A DNA stretch of 64,000 nt from Tamarix chinensis (Eukaryota > Streptophyta > Magnoliopsida > Caryophyllales > Tamaricaceae): contig CM060172.1 of assembly GCA_030549775.1 (NCBI GenBank), forward strand, positions 55,169,942 through 55,233,941. The letters are read 5' to 3'. The number at the start of each line of letters is the position of its first letter. The stretch's first letter is position 1. The notes beneath the pieces were generated by a model. The model did no database searches. It saw only the letters and a list, made by a program, of their open reading frames with translations, and was not told the origin of the DNA. This document shows positions 39,530 to 50,704 of this stretch, piece after piece. A program made the translations under genes and the position numbers.

Positions 39530-39929
39530 CTATTAAAAGGGGAAAAGCTAAGTATTAGTTTCCCTTATAATTACTATCAATCCTCATTCTAGTTTTAAGG
39601 TTAAGGTTTCTATTACTAAAAAGGGTTTTATACAAAAACTAGGGTTTTTACCTTGGCATTAGTATGCTAAATATTAGTAGTCAAAATACGTTTATTTTTA
39701 ATACCTATTGTTACACTTATATTATTAGACCCATTAGCCCTATTTTTTTATAGCATTACAGAAATGGTATTAGTAAATAAGTTAATAATAATAATCATAA
39801 TAGTATTAATAATAATAATAATACTAATAATGAGTGTAATAATAATATTAATAATAATAATAATAATAATAAGTGTGATAATACTAATATTAGGTATAAG
39901 CCACTATAGGTGGCATAAGAGAAGGGTTT

Positions 39930-41160
39930 TAGGGTTCAGGTGAGTGGAAGACCACCTGAGAACGGTGGTGGTCCGGCGGCGGCGCGAGGCGGCGGCGGCG
40001 GCGGCGATGGAGGAGGATAAGAGAGAAAAGATGGGGAAGGTGGCTAGATGGGAGGAGGAAAAAGGAAGGTTACGTGTGGGAGAGGAGACAGCAGGGAGAG
40101 GGGAGTGGAATGAGGGTGGTGGCGTGAGCAGGGCGGCGGCGCGCGGTGGCGGACGCGGCGGCCGAAGGAGGGTGAAGGTGGTGGGAAGTGGTGGAGACCG
40201 GTGGAGAAGGAGGCAGGGGGTAAGGATGGTATGGGCAGGTAAAGGAGAACCTGCTAGTCACTTTGGGAGGTGGAGAGGAGGTTGATGACGGCGGAGGTGG
40301 CGGCAGAAGGCGGCGCGAGGTGGCGGGGACGATTTTTGGGCCAGGGAATTCGCACGGCTGTGGCGGCACGTGCGAGGTAGGAACGGAAGCAGGGATGGTT
40401 TGGTTGCGTGGAGGGTGGTGCAAGGAGTGTTTTGGCACGTGGCGGTGGTCGTGGCGGTTGCTAGAGGCGGCGGAACGGACGTCTGATCTGGCGGCGGCGA
40501 GGCAGGGTTTCAGCAAGGTCCAGAGGAGAGGACTTGCCTTGGCCGTTCGGGGAGGGGTATTTATAGGCAATTACGGAGGGGAAGACGACGAAGGGAGGAA
40601 GGCCGGCACGCGGGGACAGGTGCGGTAGGTGGCCGGCCAGTTGTGGCAGTGTCGCGTGCCCTGCGGTTCGCAGGGTACGTTTGGCCATTTGCTTGAAAAA
40701 GGAAGGGGTAGCAGGACGTGTGAGGGAGTGCTGGGTCGAATTGGGGAAGAAAGGGACGAGAATGGCAGGGAGAGGACGGTCGGACGGCAGGCAGCAGGTG
40801 GCAGGCGGCAGGTTGCAGACCTGCGCGGGAGGGGAGGAAGAAGACGACTCCTGGACCGGCGGTCCAGGAGGAAAAGAAAATAGGGGGGACCGGCCGGTTT
40901 GGCAACGGTTATAATGTGTATAACCTCGACGCGTCGTTTCACTAATTATATGGTCGAAACGCGTCGTCGTGACGTTGGCTGGCAACGGTTATAAGGTTCC
41001 ATAATCGCGACGCGGCGCTTCGGCGTCCTCGGGGTTAAAACGCGTCGTTGCGGCATCACGGACGAGGGCCAGCACGCGGCGCTGGGCCGTGGGAGGGAGA
41101 AGAAGGAAGTTTGGGCCGGGCGAGGCCCAACTCCGGCGGGAAAGTAGAAAAAGGAAAAAG
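39930..41160 (-). promoter_or_regulatory. CpG-rich block with 80-bp repeats in LTR C
   Basis: A strongly GC- and CpG-rich segment in an AT-rich window. Two units start GGCAACGGTTATAA exactly 80 bp apart (40901 and 40981), each followed by CGACGCG and AAACGCGTCGT motifs. The CAACGG core resembles MYB-type binding sites. Its position near the sense start suits a U3 enhancer/promoter. That is inference only; no transcription start can be fixed from sequence. Confidence 0.4.
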
Positions 41161-42290
41161 AAGGAAAAGAAAAGGGAAAATAAAAGGATGTATTTAGGGT
41201 TTTGGGATTTTACATGAATTATTTAGAATATTTTTGGGTTATTTAGAGTATTAGTATTTATAAAATATTAATTAAATCCCCTTTTTACTTATTCTAGACT
41301 ATTTTAGATAAATTCCCTTAACCTTCATGCTAATTCCCAAATTTTCTTCCAATTAAATTCTTTATTATTTTCCTCTTAATCTACCTTAATTAACCCTCTA
41401 CATTTTAATAAATGAATTTATATAATTAATTTTCTTAATAATTCCTTATTTGGCCATAATTTTGGAAATTAGGATTTTGGGATATTACACTGCCTATTCA
41501 TGATGAACAAATATTCAAAGACGAAGCAATTTGATTTGCGCAAAATAAAAAACTCACCCTTCAGCATCCTCCTTTTCGCAATAATTTCGAAACAAAACAC
41601 ATGTGTTCTTAACTCTCACAGCACCAATGCTGTCACCCAAAAGTACAGAAACCCACTTGCATTAGAGAATCATACATGTAGACAAAAACTAAATTTGATG
41701 CAGTTTCTTAAAGCCGTGTGATGTGAAGAAAAAAAATTCATTCTTTCGTCTTTCAGTGGACGGGAATCCTGCACATCCTACTATGGTCGTGTTTATGAGT
41801 TTCTTCCTCATACAATGCCACTATTTTCTCTCGCTATTTATTTGGACATCTTATAACCCAGAATACAAATTTTGTTGCTTGATGGAAGAAGGGTCCAAAT
41901 TAGAATAATATCCAAAAACGGACGACGAAAAGGAAAAGGGCAGAGGAGATCGGGTACCTGGAACTTGCTTGAATTCCATAACAGGTTGTTCGCTGTCAGA
42001 TTGGAGAAAACCAATCCTCAAAGATAGAATAGAATAAATCAATAAATAGATAAAGGAGAAGTATAAAAATACTCATAATTCATGGGTCAGATCCTTGAGA
42101 AGGCTTTCTGAATCCTCGAAGAAGAGAGATACAGCTTCAAAAGCAAAACCAGGATTGCTATCGTCTACCAAACCCCGGAGTTGCGTGAATTGATCATCTA
42201 ACGATCCCTAATCTATGAAAATTGAGCCATAAATGCATATCCATCATAAAAATCTCGACACCCCTAGTAAACAAGCTGCCACTCCTTAGC

Positions 42291-42545
42291 CTAATCCCAG
42301 ACACCTTGACCCCATGTCAAATTCGAAGGCACCGTCCCGTCGTAGACAACATCGGTCCTGATATCTCCACGAATAAAAGCCCTGTAAGCATAATCCTGAA
42401 GAACGACATCAAGGGAACCACGAATCGTAATGGCGGAAGCAGACCAACAAAATCGAAGAAAAAAAACATAACCAACAAAATCAAAGACAATGAGCAGGAG
42501 ACGGAGAAGGCGAGAACAAAAACCTGGAATTTCAGGAACCAACAA
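42291..42545 (-). pseudogene. DUF1191-like protein, captured first exon
   Basis: An 84-codon frame begins MLVPEIPGFCSRLL and has a hydrophobic stretch (LLRLLLIVFDFVGYVFFL, about residues 13-31) that would act as a signal peptide. It continues with LDVVLQDYAYRAF and VVYDGTVPSNLT, which resembles the conserved start of plant DUF1191 secreted or membrane proteins (family form LDxLLQDYAFRAxVxPxTG...VPxNLTG). After NLT it diverges and stops. Only the first part of the source gene is present, 46 bp upstream of the ATG that leads into the HPt exon and on the same strand, so one transcript could cover both. The upstream 42587-42800 may be its former 5' untranslated region. The function of the source family is poorly known. 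Confidence 0.55.
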
Positions 42546-44084
42546 TTACAGATCTGTATCTTCTATAGATCGATCAAAGAGCGGTGTTAGATGGAAGCAG
42601 CAAAAATGGTGATGGCGAACGCGAGCAACAAAAATGGAGAAGGTGAGCAGCAGAGACGAAGAACTCGAGTGAGGATGCTGGCGATGATCGAAAATTTCAA
42701 CGCTGGGCAGAGCACACAATCAAAAATGGAGAGAAAAATGGAAGAAAACGAGCCAGAGCCAACATAAGCCAAACAACGGACATGGGACGGGAAAGTCATT
42801 TGCCGTCATGACCGACTTTTTTTTTAAGAAAATACCGTGCCGCACGGGACAAAAGTAATTAAAAAAGTAGATAAAACTTACTTATAGATTATTACTTATA
42901 GAAAGTAATTTTTACAAATTACTTTTTCATAATTACTTTTAAAAAGGAAAACCAAACACTTATAAAAATCTATAATTACTTTTAATAATTAATTATATAA
43001 AAAACTACTTTTCTTAAGTAAAACCAAAAGGCTCAAATTCATTGAGTTGTCCTTTTGCATTAAATGCAACCAATGAATATATTCTTTAGAGATGGCTATA
43101 AAAGATTTTTGTTTTAGAATTCAAATAGATTTGAGTAGCTCATTTACTATGCTTATTTAATTATCTCATATGATCTCTCATTTCCCCTCAATAATTCAAA
43201 TCCAAACTTTCATATTTTTAATTCTCTTGAGAATTTTTGTGAGCTCAAAAATCAAACTCATTAAAATGAAAAATTGTAACACCCCGCTTTTGAGGACTTG
43301 AAAATTTTATTTACAGAGTTAAGCGTAGAAGTTAAAACAACAAAAATGAAAGGTGTTACCACTATTCTTGGTACAAGGCTTGTTACCTCTACCATTCTCA
43401 TACCAAGTGCTAAGGCTAAAATTATTACTCTGCTTAAATTAATAACACAATTATAAGAAACAAAATAGAGAAGACACTAGATAAGTATTGTGCTAATTAA
43501 AAGCAACATCAATGATCAAAACTCAAAAGAGAGAAAAACAGAGGACACAAGTGTCCCAAATACAACGGAAATCAATTATAACAAAAGACATCAAATAACC
43601 CTAGGCTCTCAAACTAAACTACTAGCATTTGAATAAGCTTGGAAGCTAACTTGCAAATACCACTACCCATTAAATAAGCAGGGGCCTGCAAAAGGAACTC
43701 TTTAGTATAACAATACTGAGCAACCATTTATACTAAACCAAAATAAAAATCCAACATGGAACACATACAAGGCATCATATTGATACATGGTGTAAAACAT
43801 CAAAATGTACATGCATCAATTGGAATACGATAGTCATTCATATAACCACATACCACTAATGCCATATACTATTCATACTCATTCATCTAGACCAAACTAA
43901 ACATACTAATGGAACATCCAAGAGATGCTCTTTATAGTATAATTAGAAACAACATCAACCCAAAACCAAATAAGAACCACATATCATATTCCTTATATCA
44001 ATCCCAATAAATCTTATAACACAGGTAGGCTCACAAGCACAAATCAATAATAACTCATTGTATCACAAGTAATCATGAAGACAA

Positions 44085-44215
44085 CTACCAAAATATAGGT
44101 GGGAACAAAGGCTACTACTATATCATAGGTAGGCATAAAGGCCGATATCATATCACAAGTAGGCACAAAGGTTGCCACCGAACCACAATTAGGTACAAAG
44201 GTTGCTACCGACCAA
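44085..44215 (-). repeat. About 31-bp tandem repeat in LTR D
   Basis: Four imperfect units of ATCACAAGTAGGCACAAAGG type occupy the place of the CCAC...GTGG array in the other LTRs. They keep one frame open on the minus strand (repeats like VATFVPTCD), which is probably incidental. Confidence 0.6.
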
Positions 44216-46363
44216 CCCAATAATCCAATTATCATTTCTATTTTTATTTACTCAATAGGAGATAAATCAACCTAGATACACTAAGGTACTCTATTCATAA
44301 TGGCACACCAAGGGAGCATAATATCCTATCGACTATCAACCCAAAAACGCAAATATACCCTAGTCGCACTAGTACACGAAGGTAACTCATTACCCTACTG
44401 ACAAAGATACCTAATTCATAAGTATGTATACCCCTATCAATCCACATAATAGATTAGAGTAATATATAGGATCTGGCTGGGACACTAAGATATGCCAACA
44501 AAATCCACAACTCGCCTTAAGATAAACCACATATTTAGGATAGCAACCCCTAAAGAGCCACTATTTCCAATCTCAAGGTCTTTCACTTTAATTATTAGTA
44601 TTTTATAAAGATGACCATGAAATCACACATAAATCATATAGATACAATTTTCATATTCAACTATTTTACTCACTTCCAATTATTCCAAGAGAACTATAAT
44701 TAAAATCATTACCAAGGTCAATCATAAAAATATACAAAGGTCATCTTAGGCTCAATTATTCACATTTAGGTGCATCAAAGTAAATTACTAAAATGCCCCT
44801 GAGGCTAAATTTACCACATTATCATCCTTTTTATTTACTTAATCCATTTCATTTGTTAAGTTGCCATGAAAAGACAAAAATATAATAATTAACATTATCA
44901 TATAAGCCCAATGATCAATTTGCCCTTATTCAACATGTTAGACATGATTTTAATGGTAAAAATCATAATACACATAAAATAACCAAATGTCCCCTATGGC
45001 ACACATCCATGATTATTATTCCATAAATTTATCTAGCATGCCCATCCTATCCTTTTTCCATATACATTTCATACATTATTATAAAAGTCATTTTGCCACA
45101 CTTTTGTGCCCAAAATATTTTACATATAATAACATGCGATTTTTACTAACTGTCAGGATATAATAGATAACAAGTAATTATAACATGATGAATCATGCTT
45201 AGTATATTTCAGATACAAAAATACAAATGTGCTATCATGCAACATTTACCATTTTAGTAGGGTATAAAATTTACCATATAGCAATATCCTTAACACAGTT
45301 ATATATAAAAATATTAATTTGCTATCACACGATGTGTAACATTTTAGGAGAGTATAAAATTTAATTGAATTCCAAAACAAAAGCAAATTAGTGATATCCT
45401 AATAAAAATTATGAAGGGGGTTGAGTTGGTTGTGGTGTAAGGGTGAGGCAGGGTTGGAGATGGTGGTGATGTTTAGCGTTGGTCGATAGTCGAGGGAGAT
45501 AGTGGTGGTGTTAATGCAACATAGTGAGGCATTGGCTTAGAGGTGATGGGTTAGACAAGGCAACGTAAGAAGGGAGAGATAGATGGCAATGGCTCGATGG
45601 GATGGACGTTGCAAAGAATGGTGGTGGAGAAAAGGCAGAGCAACAGAGGGTGGAACCAAAGTAAAGTGGGAAGCAACGACACTTTCTATCATTGACTAGG
45701 GGAATGATACAGAAGAAGCATCCAAAGGTGGGGGTGGCTTGCAGTTATTCTAGCCAAAGGTAGGAGGGTAGGGAATGGCATAAAGGAAAGAATAAAAGAG
45801 AAACAGGAGGAGAGTAAGGGGAAGGCTGATGATGGTGAGGGTTGGGGTGGTGTTGGCAACAACGATGATGGTGTATAGGGGGTGATGCATGAAATAGAGG
45901 GTAGAAAGAATAATAATGGTGGTGGATGGTGTTGGAGTGTACTACACAGGCTGGTAAAAGTAGACAAGGGTAGGGGATGGTGAATGGTTGGTAGTCTAGG
46001 GTTGGTGATTTAGGGAAAATTGAATGGCTAAATTGAGTAAAAGGAGGGGGATACATAGGCTATTTGGTTGAGGAAATGCATATGACTGGATTTTTTTAGT
46101 TGAGGGAGGCTAAGATCCAGAGAGAGGGAGTTGGGGAATGATGAGAAGACCGGTTGGTTTGGTTGAGGAAAAATATAGAGGTTTGTGTGTACGTGTTTAT
46201 ATTTACATGTAGATGGTTGAGGGGTTTGGTTCGGCACAGAAGGGTAAGGTGATATAGATGGTTTGACAGGTGAGGGGTATGGGTGTATTGAAAGTTACAG
46301 TATGAAGTAAAGGGACAAAAAGAGTGTTTTGGGGAGAAAATTTAGGCACAAAAAGGGTAGGGT

Positions 46364-46365
<2 letters not shown>

Positions 46366-46437
<72 letters not shown>
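46366..46437. repeat. (AT)n microsatellite
   Basis: About 36 uninterrupted TA dinucleotides near the right end of LTR D. Assembly length may be unreliable. Confidence 0.95.
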
Positions 46438-46441
<4 letters not shown>

Positions 46442-48576
46442 TTTAGGTTTAATTTGGATAGATTAGGGTACAAGGTAGGAAAATATATCGGGTAAAAATA
46501 ATTAGATTTAGGATAAGTTTAATGGGAAGGAAAAGGTAAAATAATTAGGAAAAAGTATTTAAGAATCTATTTAGGTTACAGATCAGATGTCATTAATAAA
46601 ATAATTAGGCTAATGTTTAAAGATTATTTTTTAATAAAAAAGCTAAACACCCGAAAGTAAAAGTTACGAAATTTTAGGGTGTTACCGAAACACTTTCATA
46701 TATATCACTTCTAGCTAGATTACATCCCCACAACATTTCTCACTTGTATATCTTGTAATTTGAGAGGACTTTATTGTAACCACCACAACAAATCTTAAAA
46801 TTTTGATTATCAAGAGGTTGTTTATGTATAGAATTCCTATAAGAGGCCATTGAGTTTGAAGGCTCATAAACCTAGAATAGGGTAACTAGGCTAAGGTGTA
46901 AATTATCTACTAGAGGGTCATTGAAATTATACGTCCATAAACCAAGTAATGAGTGATCATCCATAAACACACAATAAAGTTTCACATCCAAAAGGGGTGA
47001 CCTTTTGGTAATAGATGTAGAGTAGCACTAAGGCTATTAAGCTACTATAAATCTTATGTTTAAAATTTTAATTTCTCATTAGTGTTCTTGAATACTCTAT
47101 TTACCCCTTAATAGTATCCATATAGGTATTTAGATCTGTATAAGGCACGTTATCCCCTATGTTTAGCTTGTCAATTGTTGAATGCACGAGTCATTGCACA
47201 CATGTATATCATCTACATTAAAATTTGAATTCATACGGTGTTTAAGTATTTAAATGATAGTTGTATTCAAAAATACATATTACACGTAAAATTGTAAGTG
47301 TTTAATTTTTTATTTGATGCATAGGCTTAAAAATTTAAATTCTAAGATACATGAAGTCTATGTTTATATTATAATTTATTACATTATACTGTATTTATAT
47401 ACTTGTCATCTTCAAATCATTTTGATGTTGGCACTCCTAACATAAGTAAAAAACTGTAGGATTGTTCATTGTCCTCTAAACCATCATGTTAGTGTGATGG
47501 TCATTGATGAGAATGTAATATTATTGATAAAGACTGTCTTAGTTTTCAATTTGATATTTGTATAAATGATTTGATCTATTTTAAAGTCTAATTCTACCTT
47601 TCCACATCCATGCACTAATTACTAATAGGTGCTTTCCATGTCATTTTTAAAAGTTCATAAAAGATCATGTTATAATTTATATAGAAAGCATTGAGACCTT
47701 AAATAATTTTAAGTTCAATGAGATACTTAAAATATCCACATGATCTCTTAAACAAAAATATATATAAATAGATTTATGTTCATTTTAACTTTGTATATAG
47801 TTGTCTAAAGGTTGGTAGTTTGAGCATTTGATTAATTTTGATGAACTAAATGTTTATCAAATCATGAAAATCAAAGGGGGGATATACCTATGAATCTAAA
47901 AGGGGATGGTCTACAACATTTGATAGTATGTATTAGTTTGGAAAGTCCCAAAATAATGACATCACCATGGAATTATATGTTATGTTTTGGTAAGAAAGAT
48001 TGTGATGATTATGTCTTTGTGTGGACATTAATTATATATACCATGGAACTGATCCTTATATTCAAAGATTATACATGAAATGACCTTAGATATTTTACAC
48101 TTTTTAAGAGTATTTTTCTAATATAAAGGACATAAATGGGTGTGAATATGCATATAGGTCTACAAGGAATGAGATCAAACCATTACATCTGGGATGAAGG
48201 AAACGTAGGAAGAAACTAACATGTGTTGCTATATGTGTATGCCTCATCATGGTAGTACATTGGTTTATTTTAAATATTTCTTACCTTTGAAATTTGATTA
48301 AACCAATTTACTTGTTCCTTATTTTATTTTTATATTAAATGTAGATATGATATATGAAAATAAATTTAGGAGATTTATTATTCCAATGAGATTTTGTATG
48401 TCATATGTCTAGGATGAAGATTTGGTATTGAGGGATTGGTGTTGGAACTAAATTACTTTTTAGAATATGGCCTTGTTGACTCTTTCCCATTATTTTACAT
48501 TAACTTATCACAACATTACACTAAAAAACTTATCACAATATTAACTATGACTTCCATCAATTAATAAACTTACCTT

Positions 48577-48577
<1 letters not shown>

Positions 48578-48637
<60 letters not shown>

Positions 48638-48680
48638 TACTATTACTATTACTATTACTATTACTATTACTATTACTATT
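48578..48680. repeat. (TTA)n followed by (TTACTA)n
   Basis: A pure TTA run changes into a TTACTA hexanucleotide run of about eight units. Confidence 0.9.
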
Positions 48681-49002
48681 CATTATGTGAAGCCAAATCT
48701 TGTTCCTCCTCTGACAATTGACTCTGATAACAACAGTCGTAATTCACATGTTAATGTTCAAAGGAATCAAATCTCACTTAAATATGTCTCGTCATCTTCT
48801 TCTACTATTCTTTTTATTTAATACTATTCTTAATACATTACTTATTTTGAAATAATTATTCCCTAATTTATGTGTGTTTATATCTCTTGGTAAATTTAAA
48901 TAATCTTACAAAATAATTTTACAGGATCCATTTGCTAAGATTTATTCAAACTTGAAAGAATTAAAGAGCACAATACATCAAGAAAATCTTCCATAAACCA
49001 TT

Positions 49003-49455
49003 TTATACAACAAATAAATCATGAATTGGGCATTCTAAGGTCTCAGCATCATCCCAATCCCCTTTCCACCACTTAAACAGAGAATCCCCTACCCTACCCT
49101 TTTCTAGTTTCCCAAATGTTAAATCCATGTCATCACTAACCTCCCTCACCTTTTGATAACTTAAACCAAGCCTCCTCTCCCCACCATTATCTAATTTATG
49201 AAACAAAAAATCTAGATAAACAAAATTCTCACTCAACCCTCATCCTATACCCACCATCTCTATCAAGTGATCTACCAAAACAATATATGTGAAGTCTTGA
49301 GTTGGAAACAATAAATTTATAACAAGCATTTTCTCCCCCCCCCCCCCATTCATATTTTGGTGAAACAACTCAAGACTTTTTTTTATTGACTTTAGATAGA
49401 TGAAAGTGGTTTCCCTACCCACTCTTATCCATGAGGTGAAAAAACTATACAACAT
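49003..49455 (-). pseudogene. Unrecognised coding-like frame with one stop
   Basis: Two open pieces share one frame, separated by a single TGA at about 49239: 71 codons, then 77. Both have ordinary, non-repetitive composition, for example TQDFTYIVLVDHLIEMVG, ERRLGLSYQKVREVSDD and SLFKWWKGDWDDAETLECP, unlike the low-complexity frames elsewhere. A poly-G run (12 or more G on this strand, codes NGGGGEK) at about 49335-49347 could hide a frameshift. I do not recognise the family. It could be a fragment of a host gene or transposon protein. Confidence 0.4.
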
Positions 49456-50084
49456 TTATTTATCCAAAAGTCTAATACCACCCTTTATGCTCATGATGAT
49501 CCACAACTTAAAGATGAATATGTCTCTAGAAAAGGGGTTGTCAGTGAAAGCAATAATATTGAAAACCACCAATCCTTATTTACTGTTAAATGTTTGCATC
49601 ATAAAAATAATTCTTATCTCCTACCAATTGAAGAAGGGTGAAACATATATCACAATGTAAGCAAACATAGCATGATGAGATCTGTCGTTATAAAGTTGCC
49701 TTTTTCTTTCACCTTACAATATAAGACAATGATTCCAACCTAGTGTTTGAACAATTTATTAAGAATATGCATGATGAAAACTTTCAATCTAGGATAGTCA
49801 TTTTAAATATATAATAATCCATTCATCATTATTGATATTTAATTTATATAATATACTAGTATTAGTTTGACGATACCATCTAGAGTTAATGTTATCCCTT
49901 TTTCATAATTTTGCTTTATAGTGACATCATATGTTTGATGCTCAGTATGCACCTAATAAAGATTGAATTGGTTACATTGATGCCTAAATATTGGTTCCAT
50001 AACATGGTGTATTATAACTCATAATTTTAATCCCTCCATCACTTTCAATGATTTGTTAGAATAGGGATTTTGTTTTATGATTTT

Positions 50085-50704
50085 CATATATATATATAGG
50101 GGCATATATAGATAGAATTACTCTTTATGGTGAAAAATGAGAACCACCCTAGTTTCCTAAACTATTTACAATAGCTTTCACCACCTACTACAAATAGTTT
50201 TATAACTAGAAACATAAATATCTAATATTTACAAAGATATCACCCTCTTTTTTCTAACACTCAAATACTTTGGTTTTCTAAGACAGTCATAATAGTTTTT
50301 CCCAGCCATTGGAGGTAGTTTCCACCACCAAATATATGTAGTTTCTTAACATAAAACATTAATATCTAATATTTATTAAAATGCCACCATGTTTCTTTTT
50401 AACACTCAAATAATTTAGTTTTTTAAGAGACTTATAGTAGTTTTTTTACATATAAAAAGTAGTTTCCACCACCTAGGTAGTTTCCAAACTTGAAATAAAA
50501 TTACACAATATTTATAAAATGACACCACCTTTTTTTTCAAACACTCAAATACTATAGTTTCTTGAAATACTTATAGTAGTTTCCTCTACCTATTAAGAAT
50601 AGTTTTCACCATCTACCGTGGGTAGTTTCTTCGATCGAAAGTACTAATTCTGAGTTCTCATTGAGATAGATAGTTTTCATTACATATTCCCTATATATAT
50701 ATAT
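50085..50704. mobile_element. Miniature element with TATATATATAGGG inverted ends
   Basis: The left end TATATATATAGGGGCATATA and the right end read inwards, TATATATATAGGGAATATG, are inverted repeats, and both are followed by AATGAGAAC within 70 bp. The interior consists of four tandem units of about 120-145 bp starting at 50151, 50272, 50417 and 50556 (AGTTTC...TTCACCACCTA...AACACTCAAATA). No coding sequence. It is probably a non-autonomous DNA transposon; the superfamily is not determined. Confidence 0.55.

Larger units (their letters stand above)
37133..41489 (-). mobile_element. Giant solo LTR 'C' with CTGCC target duplication
   Basis: It starts TGTAACACCCCCGAATTC and ends TTTTGGGATATTACA. 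It is flanked by the direct repeat CTGCC at 37128-37132 and 41490-41494. Its length is 4357 bp. It has the complete shared architecture, and its module arrays and hairpins are the cleanest in the window, suggesting the most recent insertion. It sits in the last intron of the HPt fragment. No gag-pol was found; open frames in the GC-rich part (39944-40985) overlap on both strands and are compositional. Confidence 0.9.
36678..42244 (-). pseudogene. Histidine-containing phosphotransfer (HPt/AHP-like) gene fragment
   Basis: Four exon pieces lie in order on the minus strand. They are 42207-42073 (GSLDDQFTQLRGL, then FAFEAVSLFFEDSESLL), 41992-41958 (EQPVMEFKQV), 41631-41558 (SIGAVRVKNTCVLFRNYC) and 36810-36678 (CLQQLKNDYVLLKSKLE, ending in a stop). 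These match plant AHP proteins, which relay phosphate from cytokinin receptor kinases to response regulators. Splice sites border the last two exons, and the reading frame joins exactly across the intron (GAA-GG | G-TGT). The usual first exon is missing; an in-frame ATG at 42244 gives a 12-residue unrelated start. The phosphoacceptor block (family HQLKGSS) is not legible, only a decayed CTGCATCAAATTTAG near 41690. The second exon runs into TGA at 42073. Probably non-functional. LTR C occupies the last intron. Confidence 0.75.
35751..43034. mobile_element. Terminal-inverted-repeat element carrying host gene fragments (Pack-type)
   Basis: The left end (GTGTCGTTTGGTTTTACTTA at 35751) and the right end, read inwards (GAGCCTTTTGGTTTTACTTA at 43034), are inverted repeats. 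Inside both ends are about 200 bp of subterminal repeats of GTTTGGTTTT and of AGTAATTT/ACTACTTTT type (35751-35945 and 42830-43034). Between them lie minus-strand exons of an HPt gene, a DUF1191-like first exon and the later insertion LTR C. Without C it would be about 2.9 kb. Long inverted repeats plus captured genomic gene pieces with introns are typical of Pack-MULEs. No convincing 8-11-bp target duplication was found, so the superfamily is unproven. Alternatively, the ends are two independent miniature elements. Confidence 0.55.
43275..46686 (-). mobile_element. Giant LTR 'D' in the SIRE-like LTR
   Basis: It starts TGTAACACCCCGCTTTTGAGG and ends ATTTTAGGGTGTTACC; the right terminus is atypical, closer to an inverted copy of the left one. 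It has a terminal stem (CTTGGTA at 43367, TACCAAG at 43401) and a changed hairpin (TTAGTAT-AACA-ATACTGA near 43702-43719). It interrupts the SIRE-like LTR between 43274 and 46687. No matching 5-bp duplication was seen. No coding sequence was seen; open frames at 45689-46237 are low-complexity Pro/Ser-rich shadows. Confidence 0.6.
34824..47186 (+). mobile_element. Copia/SIRE-like LTR, split by two nested elements
   Basis: The start TGTTGACTTTATAGG, followed by GACCTTATTTTGATAATAACAAAC, is characteristic of SIRE/Maximus LTRs. It holds repeated ACTAGT-centred palindromes between 35310 and 35715. It is interrupted at 35751-43034 and at 43275-46686, and the pieces read on in order (35.7 to 43.04 to 43.27 to 46.69 kb). 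The last part (TATATCTTGTAATTTGAGAGG...) resembles R/U5 of this group. The right border is uncertain: TTGTTGAATGCA at 47186 is a candidate, and an earlier end near 46866 is possible. No coding interior was seen. Confidence 0.45.
47187..50084. other. AT-rich region without recognised element
   Basis: It holds a compound microsatellite (48578-48680) and one unrecognised reading frame pair (49003-49455). Nothing else is supported. Confidence 0.4.

Noticed and set aside
39944..40985. Several overlapping open frames up to 174 codons on both strands
   Set aside because: GC-rich low-complexity sequence inside the U3-like part of LTR C. Frames overlap on both strands, are rich in Arg, Gly, Pro and Ser, and contain no domain.
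45689..46237. Pro/Ser-rich open frames on the minus strand
   Set aside because: Shadows of the purine-rich part of LTR D.
34817..46871. Shared CATAAACCT at 34815-34823 and 46865-46873 as a target duplication of the SIRE-like LTR
   Set aside because: The match is 9 bp and does not fit TG...CA ends with a 5-bp duplication, so it may be chance; the right border is left open.
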